The position numbers and the translations under genes are program-made. DNA of 64,000 nucleotides, from contig NZ_AP024269.1 in assembly GCF_016629525.1 (NCBI RefSeq), positions 2,418,001 through 2,482,000 on the forward strand, in the 5' to 3' direction. Below, piece after piece: positions 9,327-18,592 of the stretch; positions within the stretch are counted from its first letter, which is position 1; each line of letters starts with the position of its first letter. The notes below the pieces were generated by a model. The model was not told the origin of the DNA. It saw only the letters and a list, made by a program, of their open reading frames with translations, and made no database searches. The DNA is from Kaistia sp. 32K (GTDB lineage Bacteria; Pseudomonadota; Alphaproteobacteria; Rhizobiales; Kaistiaceae).

Positions 9327-9797
9327 ATGGCTGATCTCCAGTCCCTCCAGGACCTCGCCGTCATCTCGTCCGAGAACGCGGCTCCTGTCCATGTGCAGAA
9401 GCTCGACGCCCAGGGCCGCGCCTACGCGACCGGCAAGCGCAAGAACGCGATCGCCCGCGTCTGGATCAAGCCGGGTTCCGGCAAGATCATCGTGAACGGC
9501 AAGGAATTCCGCGGCTACTTCGCTCGCCCGGTTCTCCAGATGCTCGTCCAGCAGCCGATCGGCGTCGCTTCCCGCACCGACCAGTACGACATCAACGCCA
9601 CGGTTTCGGGCGGTGGTCTGTCGGGCCAGGCCGGCGCGCTGCGTCACGGCATCTCCAAGGCTCTGACCTACTACGAGCCCGAGCTGCGCAGCGTCCTCAA
9701 GAAGGGCGGCTTCCTGACCCGCGACAGCCGCGTCGTCGAGCGCAAGAAGTACGGCCACGCCAAGGCCCGCCGCAGCTTCCAGTTCTCGAAGCGCTAA
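9327..9797 (+). CDS. rpsI: 30S ribosomal protein S9
   Basis: Small-subunit ribosomal protein of 156 residues with the alphaproteobacterial N-terminal extension of about 28 residues. The conserved body begins [20 protein letters not shown], includes [19 protein letters not shown], and ends with the basic tail SFQFSKR whose last residues reach the P-site tRNA. It is co-transcribed with rplM, and a rho-independent terminator follows 26 bases after the stop. Confidence 0.98.
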   Translation: MADLQSLQDLAVISSENAAPVHVQKLDAQGRAYATGKRKNAIARVWIKPGSGKIIVNGKEFRGYFARPVLQMLVQQPIGVASRTDQYDINATVSGGGLSGQAGALRHGISKALTYYEPELRSVLKKGGFLTRDSRVVERKKYGHAKARRSFQFSKR

Positions 9798-9823
9798 TCG
9801 GCGTCTACGCGACGTTTTCGAAT

Positions 9824-9855
9824 GGGCGCTTCGGGCAACCGCAGCGCCCTTTTTC
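9824..9855 (+). terminator. Rho-independent terminator after rpsI
   Basis: The hairpin arms GGGCGCT (9824-9830) and AGCGCCC (9843-9849) are followed directly by five T residues. Confidence 0.8.
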
Positions 9856-9951
9856 TATGCGGCCCTGTTTCATCGCAGGGTCATGCTTGCACGACATCCT
9901 TGCGGGCGGCGCGAGCGCCCCCATCTTCTGATGCCTGAACGGAGGCGAGCC

Positions 9952-10902
9952 ATGGTATCCACGGTCTTCATCGACGGCGAAGTCGGCACGACGGGTCTGC
10001 AGATCCGCCAGCGGCTCGAAGGCCGCAACGATGTCCGCCTGCTGTCGATCGCGCCCGAGCGGCGCAAGGAGACGGCGGCCCGGGCCGAGCTTCTGAACAG
10101 CGCCGACGCCGTCATCCTCTGCCTGCCCGACGCGGCCGCGAAGGAAGCCGTCAGCCTGATCGACAATCCGAAGGTCAAGTTGATCGACGCCTCGACCGCC
10201 TACAGGACCGCGCCGGACTGGGCTTATGGCTTCGCCGAGCTCGATTCGGCCCAGCGCGACAAGATCGCCGCCTCGACGCGGGTCTCCAATCCCGGCTGCT
10301 ACGCGACCGGCGCGATCGCGCTGCTGCGTCCGTTCGTCGCCGCCGGCGTGCTGCCCGCGAACTGGCCGATCACCATCAACGCCGTCTCCGGCTATACCGG
10401 TGGCGGCAAGTCGATGATCGCCGAATTCGAGGATCCGAATGCGGCCAACTACACGCATGAGAATTTCCGCATCTATGCGCTGCCGCTGCAGCACAAGCAT
10501 GTGCCGGAGATCCAGAAGCACGGCCAGCTCGACATCCGCCCGATCTTCGCGCCCTCCGTCGGACGCTACGCGCAGGGCATGATCGTCGAGATCCCGCTGC
10601 ATCTCGACCTCGTTCCCGGCAGGCCCACGCTCAAGACCCTGAACGAAACGCTTTCGGCCCACTATGCCGGCGAGCGCTTCGTCACGGTGGCGGATCTCGT
10701 CGAGAGCGGCGCGATGACCGGGCTCGATCCGGAGGGCCTCAACGGCACCAACCGGATGAAGCTGTTCACCTTCGGCACCGAAGGCACCGGCCAGGCGCGC
10801 CTGGTCGCGCTGCTCGACAATCTCGGCAAGGGCGCCTCCGGCGCCGCCGTGCAGAACCTGAACCTGGTTCTCGGCCTCGACGAGGCCAGCGGCCTGAACT
10901 GA
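9952..10902 (+). CDS. argC: N-acetyl-gamma-glutamyl-phosphate reductase, type 2
   Basis: Third step of arginine synthesis: NADPH reduces N-acetyl-glutamyl phosphate to the semialdehyde. The start at 9952 has GGAGG seven bases upstream and gives 316 residues, the length of the short type 2 AGPR. The nucleotide-binding N-terminus reads VFIDGEVGTTGLQIRQRLEG, and the catalytic cysteine is in SNPGCYATGAIALL. The family lactone/substrate region SGYTGGGKSMIAEFE is intact. Position after rplM-rpsI is usual in Hyphomicrobiales, although the terminator between them suggests a separate transcript. Confidence 0.95.
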   Translation: MVSTVFIDGEVGTTGLQIRQRLEGRNDVRLLSIAPERRKETAARAELLNSADAVILCLPDAAAKEAVSLIDNPKVKLIDASTAYRTAPDWAYGFAELDSAQRDKIAASTRVSNPGCYATGAIALLRPFVAAGVLPANWPITINAVSGYTGGGKSMIAEFEDPNAANYTHENFRIYALPLQHKHVPEIQKHGQLDIRPIFAPSVGRYAQGMIVEIPLHLDLVPGRPTLKTLNETLSAHYAGERFVTVADLVESGAMTGLDPEGLNGTNRMKLFTFGTEGTGQARLVALLDNLGKGASGAAVQNLNLVLGLDEASGLN

Positions 10903-10916
10903 GCACGACGGAACAC

Positions 10917-10941
10917 GGCGCGGGCCCGAGCGGTCCGCGCC
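10917..10941 (+). terminator. GC-rich hairpin after argC
   Basis: Arms GGCGCGG (10917-10923) and CCGCGCC (10935-10941) lie 14 bases past the argC stop. There is no T-run, so this may be a weak or rho-assisted terminator. Confidence 0.35.
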
Positions 10942-11049
10942 TCCCCTGCCCGTCCGGAGAGGCATTGCCCCAATTCCCTTGACGTCGCGTCAGCGCTACC
11001 TTGCGCGGACCCGGGACAAACCGGGATGGACGATCGGAGGGAACTCGAA

Positions 11050-11625
11050 ATGCCTGAAACGGTCCTTCTTCATCCCGCAATCGACAAGGGCTTCCGCCAG
11101 GGCGCCGAAGATTTCGCCGGCGGCACGCTCGTCTGCCACTGCCTCGATCGGCCGGTCAGGGTCGAGGTCAAGGGGCAGATCGCCCATAATCACGCCTGCG
11201 GCTGCACGCAGTGCTGGAAGCCGGAGGGCGCGATCGTCGCGATCGTCGCCGTCGCCCCGACGGACAACGTCAAGGTCGTCGCCAACGCCGACAAGCTCGC
11301 CGTCGTCAACCCGGCCGCCACCATCCTGCGCCATGCCTGCACGGTCTGCGGCGTCCACATGAAGGGCCCGGTCGAGAAGGATCACGCCTTCAAGGGGCTG
11401 ACCTTCCTTCATCCGGAACTGTCGCGCGAGGAGGGCTGGCAGGCACCGCAGTTCGGCGCCTTCATCTCCTCGGTCATCGAGGGCGGCGTGCGGCCCGAAC
11501 GCATGGACGGCATCCGCGCCCGCCTGCGCGAGCTCGGTCTCCGACCCTATGACTGCCTGTCGCCGACGCTGATGGACGCGCTCTCGATCTTCGCGGCGAA
11601 GAAATCGGGTGTGCTGGTGGACTGA
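11050..11625 (+). CDS. gfa: Glutathione-dependent formaldehyde-activating enzyme (Gfa family)
   Basis: Zinc protein of the Gfa/CENP-V fold, said to speed the formation of S-hydroxymethylglutathione from formaldehyde and glutathione. The start at 11050 ([15 protein letters not shown]) follows GGAGGG at a normal distance and gives 191 residues, the size of rhizobial Gfa. The zinc cysteines are visible in LVCHC, CGCTQCW and [10 protein letters not shown]. The catalytic role of Gfa has been questioned in the literature, so 'formaldehyde carrier or chaperone' is also possible. No formaldehyde dehydrogenase gene is adjacent. Confidence 0.85.
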   Translation: MPETVLLHPAIDKGFRQGAEDFAGGTLVCHCLDRPVRVEVKGQIAHNHACGCTQCWKPEGAIVAIVAVAPTDNVKVVANADKLAVVNPAATILRHACTVCGVHMKGPVEKDHAFKGLTFLHPELSREEGWQAPQFGAFISSVIEGGVRPERMDGIRARLRELGLRPYDCLSPTLMDALSIFAAKKSGVLVD

Positions 11626-11644
11626 CACGGCGGGCAGGACGGCG

Positions 11645-12841
11645 TTACGCCACCTGCCCCGCCACCCAGCCGGACGACCAGGCCCACTGGAAATTATAGC
11701 CGCCGAGCCAGCCGGTGACGTCGACGACCTCGCCGATGAAATAGAGGCCGGGCACCTGCTTCGCCTCCATCGTCTTCGAATCGAGCTCGTCGGTATCGAC
11801 GCCGCCGAGCGTCACCTCGGCCGTGCGATAACCCTCGGAGCCGAGCGGCTTGACCCGCCAGGCGTTGATCGCCGCCTCGATCCGGCGAAGCGCCTTGTCG
11901 GAGAGATCGGCGAGATTGCCCGGCCCCTTCTCCTCCTCGGCGATCAGCTGCGCCAGCCGCTTCGGCAACAGCGTCGCCAGCACGGTGCCGAGCGCCTGCT
12001 TGCCCCGGTCGGCCTTGGCCGTCTTCAGCGCCGCGAACACGTCGGTTCCCGGCAGCATGGCGAGCGTGATCTCGTCGCCCTCGCGCCAGAAGGAGGAGAT
12101 CTGCAGGATCGCCGGGCCGGAGAGGCCGCGATGGGTGAACAGCATTGCCTCGGAGAAACTGGTCTTGCCATGCTTGGCGACCGCGTCGACGGCGATGCCG
12201 GAGAGCGGCGCCAGCCGCTCCAGCATGGCGGGATCGAAGGTCAGCGGCACGAGGCCCGGCCGCGTCTCCACCAGCTTCAGGCCGAACTGGCTGGCGATCT
12301 CGTAGCCGAAGCCGGTCGCGCCCATCTTGGGGATCGACTTGCCGCCGCTGGCGATCACTAGCGACTTGCAGACGACATCGCCGGACGGCATCGCAACGCG
12401 AAAGCCGCCATCGACGCGATGCTCGACGCGCTTCACCGTCGTGCCGAGCCGCATCTCGACGCCGTGGCGGCGCATCTCGGCGACGAGCATCTCGATGATC
12501 TGCTTCGACGAGCCGTCGCAGAAGAGCTGGCCCAGCGTCTTCTCGTGATAGGCGATGCCATGACGCTCGACGAGCGCGATGAAATCGCGCTGCGTGTAAC
12601 GGCTGAGCGCCGAAATGCAGAAGCGGGGGTTCTGCGACAGGAAGTTCTTCGGCGCGGTGTTGGTGTTGGTGAAGTTGCAGCGGCCGCCGCCGGAGATGCG
12701 GATCTTGTCGCCGGCCGAGGGCGAATGATCGAGGATCGCGACCGAGCGCCCGCGCTTGCCCGCCTCGATGGCGCACATCATGCCGGCGGCGCCGGCGCCG
12801 ATCACGACGACGTCGAAGAAATTCGAAGAAGATGCCGTCAC
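11645..12841 (-). CDS. NAD(P)/FAD-dependent oxidoreductase, BaiN/YhiN (HI0933) family
   Basis: 398-residue flavoprotein. The FAD-binding motif VIGAGAAGMMCAIEAGKRG is at the N-terminus, a second family motif ISGGGRCNFTNTNTAP near residue 50, and GGKSIPKMGATGFGYEIA near residue 165. The C-terminal FAD contact GLYFIGEVVDVTGWLGGYNFQWAW is complete. Members are widespread but mostly uncharacterised; one gut homologue acts in bile-acid reduction, which should not be transferred here. It is the last gene of the rsmC-rsuA-flavoprotein operon, overlapping rsuA by 4 bases. Confidence 0.9.
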   Translation of the reverse strand: MTASSSNFFDVVVIGAGAAGMMCAIEAGKRGRSVAILDHSPSAGDKIRISGGGRCNFTNTNTAPKNFLSQNPRFCISALSRYTQRDFIALVERHGIAYHEKTLGQLFCDGSSKQIIEMLVAEMRRHGVEMRLGTTVKRVEHRVDGGFRVAMPSGDVVCKSLVIASGGKSIPKMGATGFGYEIASQFGLKLVETRPGLVPLTFDPAMLERLAPLSGIAVDAVAKHGKTSFSEAMLFTHRGLSGPAILQISSFWREGDEITLAMLPGTDVFAALKTAKADRGKQALGTVLATLLPKRLAQLIAEEEKGPGNLADLSDKALRRIEAAINAWRVKPLGSEGYRTAEVTLGGVDTDELDSKTMEAKQVPGLYFIGEVVDVTGWLGGYNFQWAWSSGWVAGQVA

Positions 12842-13599
12842 GCCGAAGCTCCGAACACCTGCTCGATGTCGGCCGGCGTCAGCAGCCGGTAGGCGCCGGG
12901 CTCCAGATCGGCCGGCAGGTCGAGCAGGCCGATGCGGTCGCGATGCAGCGCCACGACATGATTGCCGACGGCGGCGAACATCCGGCGCACCTGATGATAG
13001 CGCCCCTCATGCAGGGTCAGCGTTGCCTGCTTCGGGCCGGAGGATTCCATTTCCGCCGGCAGCAGCGGCTTGTCCTCGCCCTCGAGCATCAGTCCACCGG
13101 CGGCGAAGGTCGCCGCCTCGTCGCCGTTCAGCGGCCGGTCGAGCGTCACCTGGTAGCGCTTCGGCACATGGTGGCGCGGCGAGATGATGCGATGGAGCAG
13201 CGCACCGTCGTCCGTCATCAGCAAGAGGCCCGACGTCTCCTTGTCGAGCCGGCCGACCGTGGAGATCACCGGATCGCGACGGCGCCAGCGCTCGGGCAGC
13301 AGCGAATAGATCAGCGCGCCCGTCTCCTTGTGCGAGCAGGTGACGCCGAGCGGCTTGTGGATCATCAGCGCCATGCCGGGCGGCGGATCGAGCGGCTCGC
13401 CCGAGACCGTCATGCGGATGGCGAGATCGGGCTTCACATAGACATGCTGGCCGGGATCCGTCTCCGCCTCGCCGTCGAGGATGACGCGACCGCCCTGGAT
13501 CAGGCCCTGCACCTCGCGGCGCGAGCCATAGCCGAGATTGGCGAGCAGCCGGTCGAGCCGGGCCGAGGGAAAGGATTGCTTGCCGCCGGGCTTGCTCAT
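12838..13599 (-). CDS. rsuA: RsuA-family rRNA pseudouridine synthase
   Basis: Isomerises uridine to pseudouridine in rRNA; the best match is the small-subunit RsuA type. An S4 RNA-binding domain occupies residues about 14-60 (RLDRLLANLGYGSRREVQGLI). The catalytic domain carries the motif GRLDKETSGLLLMT with the essential aspartate. The RYHQVRRMFAAVGNHV motif near the C-terminus is typical of the RsuA/RluB/E/F group. The length is 253 residues. It is flanked on both sides by 4-base overlaps, with rsmC before and the flavoprotein after, so the three genes are translated together. RluB/RluE specificity cannot be excluded. Confidence 0.88.
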   Translation of the reverse strand: MSKPGGKQSFPSARLDRLLANLGYGSRREVQGLIQGGRVILDGEAETDPGQHVYVKPDLAIRMTVSGEPLDPPPGMALMIHKPLGVTCSHKETGALIYSLLPERWRRRDPVISTVGRLDKETSGLLLMTDDGALLHRIISPRHHVPKRYQVTLDRPLNGDEAATFAAGGLMLEGEDKPLLPAEMESSGPKQATLTLHEGRYHQVRRMFAAVGNHVVALHRDRIGLLDLPADLEPGAYRLLTPADIEQVFGASA

Positions 13600-14513
13600 T
13601 TGCGTGCCTCGTAGATCTTGAAGCCCTCGGCTTCCGCGACCGGAACGGCGCGGGAGAACAGGGCCTTGAGGGGCTCCTCATACGGCAGGTGCCGGTTCGC
13701 CGTCAGCCAGAGGCGGCCGCCCTTGCGCAGGCTTTCCGCCGCGCGCCGGACGAAGGCCTGGCCGAGTGATCGATCCTCGGCGCCGCCATCATGGAAGGGC
13801 GGGTTCATGACGATAAAGTCGAGATTCTCGGGAAAGCTGCCCGCCTTGCGCACGTCGGCCCAGTGCAGGCTGGCGCGCGGGTCGGCGATGTTCTTCACCG
13901 CCGCCTCGACGGCGCGGCGGTCGATATCGACCATGGCTAGCGCCTCGACGCCCGGCATGGCCAGCACGGCGCGCGCGAGATAGCCGACGCCGCAGCCGAG
14001 ATCGGCGCCACGCCCGGAAAGCTGCGGCAGGTGCTTCAGGAGCAGGGCGCTGCCGGGATCGACGCGGTTCCACGAGAAGACGCCCGGCTGCGACCAGAGC
14101 CCGGTCTCCGCGACCAACTGCGGCGCGCCGTCGGCGATCGCTTCCCCCGTCAGCGCGAGATCGGCCGGCCGGGTGGAGACGCAGATGCGATGGTGGCGCT
14201 GCGCCGTCTCCTCGATCTCGCAGCCGAAGCCGCGCAGTTCCTTGGCGAGCCGCGAGCCGCCCTTGTCCTTGGGCGCCAGCACGGTGAGCCGGCCGCCGGG
14301 CTGCAGCGCGCGCAAGGCCTGCGCCACGTCATACCGGCGCTCGATCGTGCCGGGCGGCGCCAGCATCACCATGGCGGCAAGCGAGCCTTCGGCCCGGCGC
14401 TCCAGCGCGGCGCTGCCCGGAACGAGCGGTGAAAACTGGATCGCGTCGCGCGGCACGTCGGCGAGTTCGGCCGGAGGCGCGCCATAGACGCCGGTAGCTG
14501 CTTCTTCAGTCAT
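13596..14513 (-). CDS. rsmC: Class I SAM methyltransferase, RsmC-like (16S rRNA G1207)
   Basis: 305-residue methyltransferase with the two-domain architecture of RsmC: a degenerate N-terminal domain (residues about 20-140) and an active C-terminal domain. The SAM motif reads GADLGCGVGYLARAVLAMPG, the acidic loop AMVDIDRRAVEAA, and the guanine-N2 motif IVMNPPFHDGG. The start is the ATG at 14511-14513 (MTEEAATGVYG). The frame stays open far upstream, but that part is antisense to recG and has no family sequence. Stop and rsuA start overlap as ATGA. Pairing with a 16S pseudouridine synthase supports an rRNA-modification operon. Confidence 0.88.
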   Translation of the reverse strand: MTEEAATGVYGAPPAELADVPRDAIQFSPLVPGSAALERRAEGSLAAMVMLAPPGTIERRYDVAQALRALQPGGRLTVLAPKDKGGSRLAKELRGFGCEIEETAQRHHRICVSTRPADLALTGEAIADGAPQLVAETGLWSQPGVFSWNRVDPGSALLLKHLPQLSGRGADLGCGVGYLARAVLAMPGVEALAMVDIDRRAVEAAVKNIADPRASLHWADVRKAGSFPENLDFIVMNPPFHDGGAEDRSLGQAFVRRAAESLRKGGRLWLTANRHLPYEEPLKALFSRAVPVAEAEGFKIYEARK

Positions 14514-14524
14514 CGGTCTCTCAT

Positions 14525-14537
14525 GCACAATTTGTGC
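14525..14537. promoter_or_regulatory. 13-bp perfect inverted repeat in the rsmC-recG divergent region
   Basis: GCACAA and TTGTGC flank a single T. It sits 12 bases upstream of the rsmC start and 79 bases upstream of recG, where an operator could control either gene. It does not match the alphaproteobacterial LexA pattern GTTC-N7-GTTC. Confidence 0.3.
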
Positions 14538-14615
14538 TGTTCCTACCCTGCCCTTCGCCATGGTGAAAGGTTGCCGGAACGTTCTAATCTCCCGACCGAG
14601 GAGAATCATGCCGCG

Positions 14616-16724
14616 ATGCGCCCCGAAATCCTGAATCCGCTGTTCCGACCCGTCACCAGCCTCGCCGGCGTCGGCCCGAAGATCGGCGAAGCGATGGGGC
14701 GTCTGCTGGTCGGAGGCGACGCCCCGGAGCCGCCGCGCGTCGCCGATCTCCTCCTGCATCTCCCCGTCGGCCTGATCGACCGCCGCAACCAGCCGGGCAT
14801 CGCATTGTCGCCCGAAGGCGCCATCGTCACGCTCGAAGTCCGCATCGACCGCCATCTGCCCGCCCCGCGCGGCAACAGGCGCGTGCCCTATCGTGTCATG
14901 GCGCATGACGAGACCGGCGAAATCGCGCTGGTGTTCTTCCGCGCCGAGCAGAGCTTCCTCGAACGCACCATGCCGGTCGGCGAGACGCGCTTCATCAGCG
15001 GCAAGGTCGAATGGTTCAACGGCCGGCCGCAGATGGTCCACCCGGACCATATCGTCGACCGCGAGGCCTTTGAGCAGCTGCCGATGGTCGAGCCCGTCTA
15101 TCCGATGACGGCTGGGCTCGCCCGCAAGACGCTGGGCCGCGCCATGCGCGGCGCGCTCGACAGCCTGCCCGACCTGCCGGAATGGCAGGACCCGACGCTG
15201 CTGTCCCGCCAGCGCTGGGCGGCCTTCAAGGCCTCGCTGGAAACGGTGCACGCGCCGACGACGCCGGCCGAGCTGGCGCCCGAGGGCCCGGCGATCAGCC
15301 GGCTTGCCTATGACGAGTTCCTCGCCAACCAGCTCGCCCTGATGCTGACGCGCGCCAATCTGCGCCGCGCCGCCGGCCGGGCGCGGATCGGCGACGGGCG
15401 GATGCGCCGCGCCATCATCGCCGCCCTGCCCTTCACGCTGACCGGCAGCCAGCAGGCGGCGATCGCCGAGATCGAGAAGGATCTCGCCTCCGACGAGCGC
15501 ATGCTCCGCCTGCTGCAGGGCGATGTCGGCTCCGGCAAGACGATGGTCGGCCTGATGGCAGCGGCGACCGTGATCGAGGCCGGCAGCCAGGCGGCGCTGA
15601 TGGCGCCGACCGAGCTTCTCGCCCGCCAGCACGCCAAGACCTTGCAGCCGCTCGCCGAGGCCGCCGGTATCCGCATGGCGATCCTGACCGGCCGCGAGAA
15701 GGGCCGCGAACGGACCGAGATCCTCGCCGGCCTCGACGACGGCAGCATCGACCTCGTCGTCGGCACCCATGCCGTGTTCCAGGCCGGCGTCGAATTCCGC
15801 GACCTGGCGCTCGCCATCGTCGACGAGCAGCACCGCTTCGGCGTGCACCAGCGCCTGGCGCTCTCGGCCAAGGGCGCGGCGACCGACATCCTCGTGATGA
15901 CGGCGACGCCGATCCCACGCACGCTGGTGCTGACCGCCTTCGGCGACATGGATGTGTCGAAGCTGCCGGACAAGCCGGCCGGCCGCCAGCCGATTGAAAC
16001 CCGCACCGTGCCGCTCGACCGGCTCGACCAGGTGGTGGAGCGCATCCGCGCGGCCATCGCCGAGGGAGCCAAGGCCTACTGGGTCTGCCCGCTGGTCGAG
16101 GAATCCGAGGAAGTCGACGCCGCCGCCGCGCAGGATCGATTCGTCGACCTCGAGCGGGCGCTCGGCCCCGTCGTCGGCCTCGTGCACGGCCGGATGAAGG
16201 CGGCGGAGAAGGACGAGGCGATGCGGCGCTTCCAGCGCGGCGAAACCCGCATCCTTGTCGCCACTACCGTGATCGAGGTCGGCGTCGACGTGCCGGATGC
16301 GACGATCATGGTGATCGAGCATGCCGAGCGCTTCGGCCTCGCGCAATTGCACCAGCTGCGCGGCCGCGTCGGGCGCGGCTCGAAGGCGTCGACCTGCCTG
16401 CTGCTCTACAAGGGGCCGCTCGGCGAGGTGGCGCATGACCGCCTCGCCATCATGCGCGACACCGAGGACGGCTTCCGCATCGCCGAGGAAGACCTTCGCC
16501 TGCGCGGCGAGGGCGAATTGCTCGGCACGCGCCAGTCCGGTACGCCGGGCTTCAAGATCGCCCGCTTTGAGCATCACGCGAACCTGCTCGAAATCGCCCG
16601 CGACGACGCCCGCCTGATCGTCGAGAAGGACCCGGCGCTGCAATCGCCGCGCGGCAAGGCCCTGCAGCTGCTGCTCTACCTCTTCGGCCGCGACGAGGCG
16701 ATCAAGCTGCTCCGGGCGGGTTGA
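14616..16724 (+). CDS. recG: ATP-dependent DNA helicase RecG
   Basis: Branched-DNA translocase that reverses stalled forks and resolves recombination intermediates. The start at 14616 (MRPEILNPLFRPVTSLAGVG) gives 702 residues, the usual size, with GAGGAG upstream. The wedge/OB domain occupies about residues 60-150. Helicase motifs are visible in order: LTGSQQAAIAEI (Q-like), QGDVGSGKTMVG (Walker A), VDEQHRFGVHQR (DExx as DEQH), VMTATPIPRTL, VGVDVPDATIMVIEHAERFGL, and QLRGRVGRG. The C-terminal TRG region (RLRGEGELLGTRQSG) is complete. Divergent from rsmC. Confidence 0.97.
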   Translation: MRPEILNPLFRPVTSLAGVGPKIGEAMGRLLVGGDAPEPPRVADLLLHLPVGLIDRRNQPGIALSPEGAIVTLEVRIDRHLPAPRGNRRVPYRVMAHDETGEIALVFFRAEQSFLERTMPVGETRFISGKVEWFNGRPQMVHPDHIVDREAFEQLPMVEPVYPMTAGLARKTLGRAMRGALDSLPDLPEWQDPTLLSRQRWAAFKASLETVHAPTTPAELAPEGPAISRLAYDEFLANQLALMLTRANLRRAAGRARIGDGRMRRAIIAALPFTLTGSQQAAIAEIEKDLASDERMLRLLQGDVGSGKTMVGLMAAATVIEAGSQAALMAPTELLARQHAKTLQPLAEAAGIRMAILTGREKGRERTEILAGLDDGSIDLVVGTHAVFQAGVEFRDLALAIVDEQHRFGVHQRLALSAKGAATDILVMTATPIPRTLVLTAFGDMDVSKLPDKPAGRQPIETRTVPLDRLDQVVERIRAAIAEGAKAYWVCPLVEESEEVDAAAAQDRFVDLERALGPVVGLVHGRMKAAEKDEAMRRFQRGETRILVATTVIEVGVDVPDATIMVIEHAERFGLAQLHQLRGRVGRGSKASTCLLLYKGPLGEVAHDRLAIMRDTEDGFRIAEEDLRLRGEGELLGTRQSGTPGFKIARFEHHANLLEIARDDARLIVEKDPALQSPRGKALQLLLYLFGRDEAIKLLRAG

Positions 16725-16799
16725 TACACGATGACGCCGTGATTTCGGGAGACATCGGGGCTATTGAGGGGCCACTGACGTCGAAGCGGCATCCGCGAC

Positions 16800-18557
16800 A
16801 TGAGACTTGCCTCCCTCCTCGATCGAGCCCTGAGCCGGGGCCGCGCGCTCGTCCGTACAACGGAGCCCGCGCTGCTCGTCGTCGCGGCGCTGATCGGCTG
16901 CCTCGCCGGCGTGGCCGTCACCGTGATGAGCCGTATCGCACAATGGCTGCACGTCGTCCTGTTCGCGATCGGCCGCAACGACTTCCTCAGCGCGACCGAG
17001 ACCATCTCGTCGTCCTGGCGGTTGCTGGCGACGGCAGGCGGCGGACTTGTGCTCGGCGTCGTCTACCTGCTCTACCGTCACTCGCAGCCGATCGTCGATC
17101 CGATCGAAGCCAATGCCCTGCATGGCGGCCGCATGTCGCTGCGCGACAGCCTGCGTGTGGCCTTCGAAGCCGTCGTTTCGAACGGATCCGGCGCCTCGGT
17201 CGGCCTCGAGGCCGGCTATACGCAGCTCGGCGGCGCCATGGCGTCGCGTATCGGCCAGCGGTTGCATCTGCGCCGCGCGGATCTGCGCACCGCCGTCGGC
17301 TGCGGCGCGGCGGGCGCCATCGCCGCTGCGTTCAGCGCGCCTCTGACGGGCGCATTCTACAGCTTTGAGCTGATCATCGGCGTCTACACCGTCGCCAATA
17401 TCGCTCCGGTCATGGCGGCCGCCATCTCCGGCTTCCTCGTCGCCCAGGGACTGGGAGCGGCCGCCTACACGATCGAGGTGCCGAGCACGCTCGCCCTGCA
17501 CGCCACGGACTACCCGCCCTATCTGGTGCTCGGCGTCCTGTCGGGCCTCGCAGCCATCGCCATCATGCGGCTGGTCACGCTCGTCGATGTCGCGTTCCAG
17601 ACGAGCCGCCTGCCCCGCGCCGTGCGGCCGGCGGTCGGCGGTCTCGTCATCGGCGCCATGGCCCTCTACACCCCGCAGGTGCTGGCGGCCGGACATGGTG
17701 CCATGCACGTCAATCTCGTGCAGGCGGTTCCCGCCGGCCTGCTGCTGACGGTCCTCCTGATGAAGATCGCCAGCGTCGCGGTATCGCTCGGATCCGGCTT
17801 TCGCGGCGGCATGTTCTTCGCGTCGCTCTTCCTTGGCGCGCTGGTCGGCAAACTATTCGCGATCGGCGTCGCCACGATCGCCCCGACCAGCAGTATCGAT
17901 CCGGCGGCCGCCGCGATCGTTGCCATGAGCGCGCTCGGCGTCGGCATCGTCGGCGGGCCGCTCACCATGACCTTCCTGGCGCTGGAGGCGACCGGCGACC
18001 TCGCCATCACCGGCATCGTGCTCGCGGCGTCGATCCTGTCCGCGATCACCGTCCGCCAGCTGTTCGGCTACTCGTTCTCGACCTGGCGACTTCACCTGCG
18101 CGGCGAAACCATCCGCAGCGCCATCGATGTCGGCTGGCTGCGTGGCCTGACCGTGGGACGGATGATGCGGACGGACGTGCGCACCGTGCTCGCCACCATG
18201 CCGGCCGACGCCTTCCGCAGCCTCTTCCCCCTCGGCTCGACGCAGCGCGTCGTGGTCACCGACGCGGACGGACGCTACGCCGGCATCGTCCTGGTGGCGG
18301 AGATCCATTCGGCCCCGCCCTCGTCCGAGGAGGAGACGATCCAGCCCTTCTGCCGGCACGCGGACAAGATGCTCTTTCCGGGCATGAGCGCCCAGGCGGC
18401 CGCCAAGATCTTCGAAATGGCGGAGAGCGAGGAGCTCGTGGTGGTCGACGACGCGACGACGCGCCAGGTCGTGGGCCTTGTGACCGAGGCGCACCTCTTC
18501 CGCCGCTATGCGGAGGAGCTCGACAAAGCGCGTCGCAATCTCGCCGGCGAGAGCTAG
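16800..18557 (+). CDS. CLC-family ion transporter with C-terminal CBS domains
   Basis: 585-residue membrane protein with about 10-12 helices (residues 20-440) followed by a cytoplasmic tail (about 455-575) that looks like two CBS domains (GRMMRTDVRTVLATMP ... QVVGLVTEAHLF). The gating glutamate is kept in GASVGLEAGYTQLGG, and the second pore motif reads GFRGGMFFASLFLGALVG. The first selectivity motif, GSGIPE in chloride CLCs, is not visible; the equivalent place reads IVDPIEANALHGG. Anion choice is therefore open. The gene stands between recG (75 bases upstream) and convergent DUF502, probably as its own transcript. Confidence 0.88.
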   Translation: MRLASLLDRALSRGRALVRTTEPALLVVAALIGCLAGVAVTVMSRIAQWLHVVLFAIGRNDFLSATETISSSWRLLATAGGGLVLGVVYLLYRHSQPIVDPIEANALHGGRMSLRDSLRVAFEAVVSNGSGASVGLEAGYTQLGGAMASRIGQRLHLRRADLRTAVGCGAAGAIAAAFSAPLTGAFYSFELIIGVYTVANIAPVMAAAISGFLVAQGLGAAAYTIEVPSTLALHATDYPPYLVLGVLSGLAAIAIMRLVTLVDVAFQTSRLPRAVRPAVGGLVIGAMALYTPQVLAAGHGAMHVNLVQAVPAGLLLTVLLMKIASVAVSLGSGFRGGMFFASLFLGALVGKLFAIGVATIAPTSSIDPAAAAIVAMSALGVGIVGGPLTMTFLALEATGDLAITGIVLAASILSAITVRQLFGYSFSTWRLHLRGETIRSAIDVGWLRGLTVGRMMRTDVRTVLATMPADAFRSLFPLGSTQRVVVTDADGRYAGIVLVAEIHSAPPSSEEETIQPFCRHADKMLFPGMSAQAAAKIFEMAESEELVVVDDATTRQVVGLVTEAHLFRRYAEELDKARRNLAGES

Positions 18558-18592
18558 TTCCGGGAAGCCCGGCGCCGGTCGACGCGGCGAGC

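Noticed and set aside
14514..16643. N-terminal 710 codons of a 1015-codon minus-strand frame
   Set aside because: Antisense to recG; only the last 305 codons (rsmC) carry recognisable sequence and a proper start.
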